64,000 bases of DNA from positions 1-64,000 of the forward strand of contig JAIUOE010000011.1 of assembly GCA_020161395.1 (NCBI GenBank), in the 5' to 3' direction. The stretch is from Bacteroidota bacterium. GTDB lineage: Bacteria; Bacteroidota; Ignavibacteria; Ignavibacteriales; Ignavibacteriaceae. The notes under the pieces were generated by a model. It searched no databases and was not told the DNA's origin. It worked only from the letters and a program-made list of their open reading frames with translations. Every line of letters starts with the position of its first letter. The stretch's first letter is position 1. Positions 63,019 to 64,000 of the stretch are shown one piece after another. A program made the translations under genes and the position numbers.

Positions 63019-64000
63019 TTAGTCGTTATTGGTAAATGCACGATTCGAGATAAATTGTCTGAGAGACTCAATTTCGGTACCAAGATAGGTATCGCCATCC
63101 GGAAGTGGAAGAATCTCATTTAGTTGCTCGAATAATTTTGCCGTACCTTCACCCAGTCTGCACAAATCGCCCGTAAGATATCCCTCTTTGTTGTTCGTCA
63201 TCTGCAAACCTCTCAAGGCACATAAAATCTCAACCGCCAGAACGGTTTTCAGATTTTCCAAAACCTTCAGCAAATGAACGACACCAACACTTCCCATCGA
63301 AACAAAATCCTCCTGACCGGCAGAGGTCGAGATGGACATAACAGAAGCGGGATTTGAAAGCACTCTGTTCTCCCCCGCTCTTGAAGCTCCCGAATATTGT
63401 GCGAGCATGAGACCCGAATCACCTTTTTCAGGCGAAATTGCGAGATTGGAAGGGAGACCAAAACTCAGGTTTTTGCTGAGCATCGAAAACGACCGCTTGT
63501 CTGATATCAGTGAAAGTGAAGTAAAAGAAAGCTTCAGGTAATCAATTACATTTGCCAGTGGTTGACCATGAAAGTTGGAACCGGAGTGAAAAACCAGTGA
63601 ATCGCCATCAAGTTCAAACAAAGGATTGTCCGTGACCGAATTTATCTCTATTGTGAGGACTTCATCAAACCTCTGTAAGGCTTCCATAGCAGCTCCGTGC
63701 ACCGGAGGAACTGATCTGAAACAATATCTGTCCTGCACTCTCTCTGTGGCTGAGGCTAAATCCTGCCCCTTGAACTGAATTTTTTGTGCTTCCACTGTTG
63801 TTCGTTTTGATCCCTTCAATAGTCCCCTTATCTCCGCGGAAACTCCCACAAGTCCTTTATGCTCTCTTTTGGAAGCAAGGAAACCGCTGAAGGCATCTTT
63901 TTCACCTCTTATCGCTTCGAGTGAAAGAGCGGCTGCCAAGTTACTTGTTTTTAACAGGTTACGAGCTTCAATCGATGCAAATACTGAGTTTGCTGACATA
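63019..64000 (-). CDS. hutH: Histidine ammonia-lyase (partial, C-terminal part)
   Basis: About 326 codons are visible, and the gene continues past the right edge. Family motifs are QDRYCFRSVPPVHGA, INSVTDNPLF and SGSNFHGQPLAN. The catalytic MIO-forming ASG triad should lie upstream of the window. The apparent ATG at 63999 sits inside the family's conserved region, so it is not the true start. The enzyme removes ammonia from histidine to give urocanate. Related phenylalanine or tyrosine lyases share this part, so specificity is likely but not certain. Confidence 0.8.
   Translation of the reverse strand, partial: MSANSVFASIEARNLLKTSNLAAALSLEAIRGEKDAFSGFLASKREHKGLVGVSAEIRGLLKGSKRTTVEAQKIQFKGQDLASATERVQDRYCFRSVPPVHGAAMEALQRFDEVLTIEINSVTDNPLFELDGDSLVFHSGSNFHGQPLANVIDYLKLSFTSLSLISDKRSFSMLSKNLSFGLPSNLAISPEKGDSGLMLAQYSGASRAGENRVLSNPASVMSISTSAGQEDFVSMGSVGVVHLLKVLENLKTVLAVEILCALRGLQMTNNKEGYLTGDLCRLGEGTAKLFEQLNEILPLPDGDTYLGTEIESLRQFISNRAFTNND

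Overview
The window is a 64 kb stretch of a bacterial chromosome with moderate GC content and dense gene packing. The best guess is an Ignavibacteria/Ignavibacteriales-type member of the FCB (Bacteroidetes-Chlorobi) supergroup. Three things support this. Two secreted proteins end in type IX secretion (T9SS type A) sorting domains with the YPNPFNP signature. There is a CBM9/DUF5916 outer-membrane-type protein and a reg_prop sensor kinase. At least two promoters fit the Bacteroidota pattern TTG-N20-TAnnTTTG (upstream of queC and of a tRNA-Gly/tRNA-Cys unit). I see no phage, IS element, CRISPR array or rRNA. The assignment is inference, because no 16S rRNA is present.

Layout. 0-7 kb: queC (queuosine/7-deazaguanine), an exported M28 peptidase with a PDZ domain, an intergenic region with a cluster of DnaA-box-like sites, and a very large membrane-anchored pseudokinase. 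6.7-11.1 kb: an AttEFGH-like ABC unit (ATPase, FtsX permease, lipocalin-like AttH/CrtC protein). 11.1-15.1 kb: a three-enzyme fusion (chorismate mutase, prephenate dehydratase, DAHP synthase) and a T9SS-exported GHL10 glycoside hydrolase-like protein. 15.2-19.7 kb: soluble transhydrogenase sthA, abutting a reg_prop/Y_Y_Y histidine kinase. 19.7-23 kb: a pair of exported VWA proteins. 23.2-30.1 kb: transketolase, a cNMP-binding protein, prfB with a programmed +1 frameshift, an AtuA-like pair, miaA and pcm. 30.2-35.2 kb: tRNA-Gly, tRNA-Cys, topA and a DUF5916 protein.

35.3-47.3 kb is the most striking region: a GAF/PP2C phosphatase, then a tightly overlapping ion-transport operon. It encodes a CPA2-like antiporter, a 1498-residue antiporter-helical-AAA-winged-helix fusion, an MscS-like channel, a TrkH/KtrB potassium pore and a TrkA/KtrA gating subunit, followed by a threonine dehydratase-like enzyme. 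The first four reading frames overlap by 4-7 bases, so they are probably translated as one unit that handles K+/H+ and osmotic balance. The 1498-residue protein is my best candidate for an undescribed system.

47.4-52.4 kb: tRNA-Leu, trigger factor with a 32-residue His/Asp-rich tail, clpP, and a VWA/MoxR-like AAA pair. 52.4-64 kb: an orphan protein, a T9SS-exported propeller protein with a lipoprotein partner, a degenerate SGNH protein, YbaK-type deacylase, an S9 peptidase, an ACC-deaminase/D-cysteine desulfhydrase-like PLP enzyme, and the C-terminal part of a histidine ammonia-lyase that runs off the right edge. Several transcription units end in hairpins sharing an AGGCTG(C/T)C-type stem.
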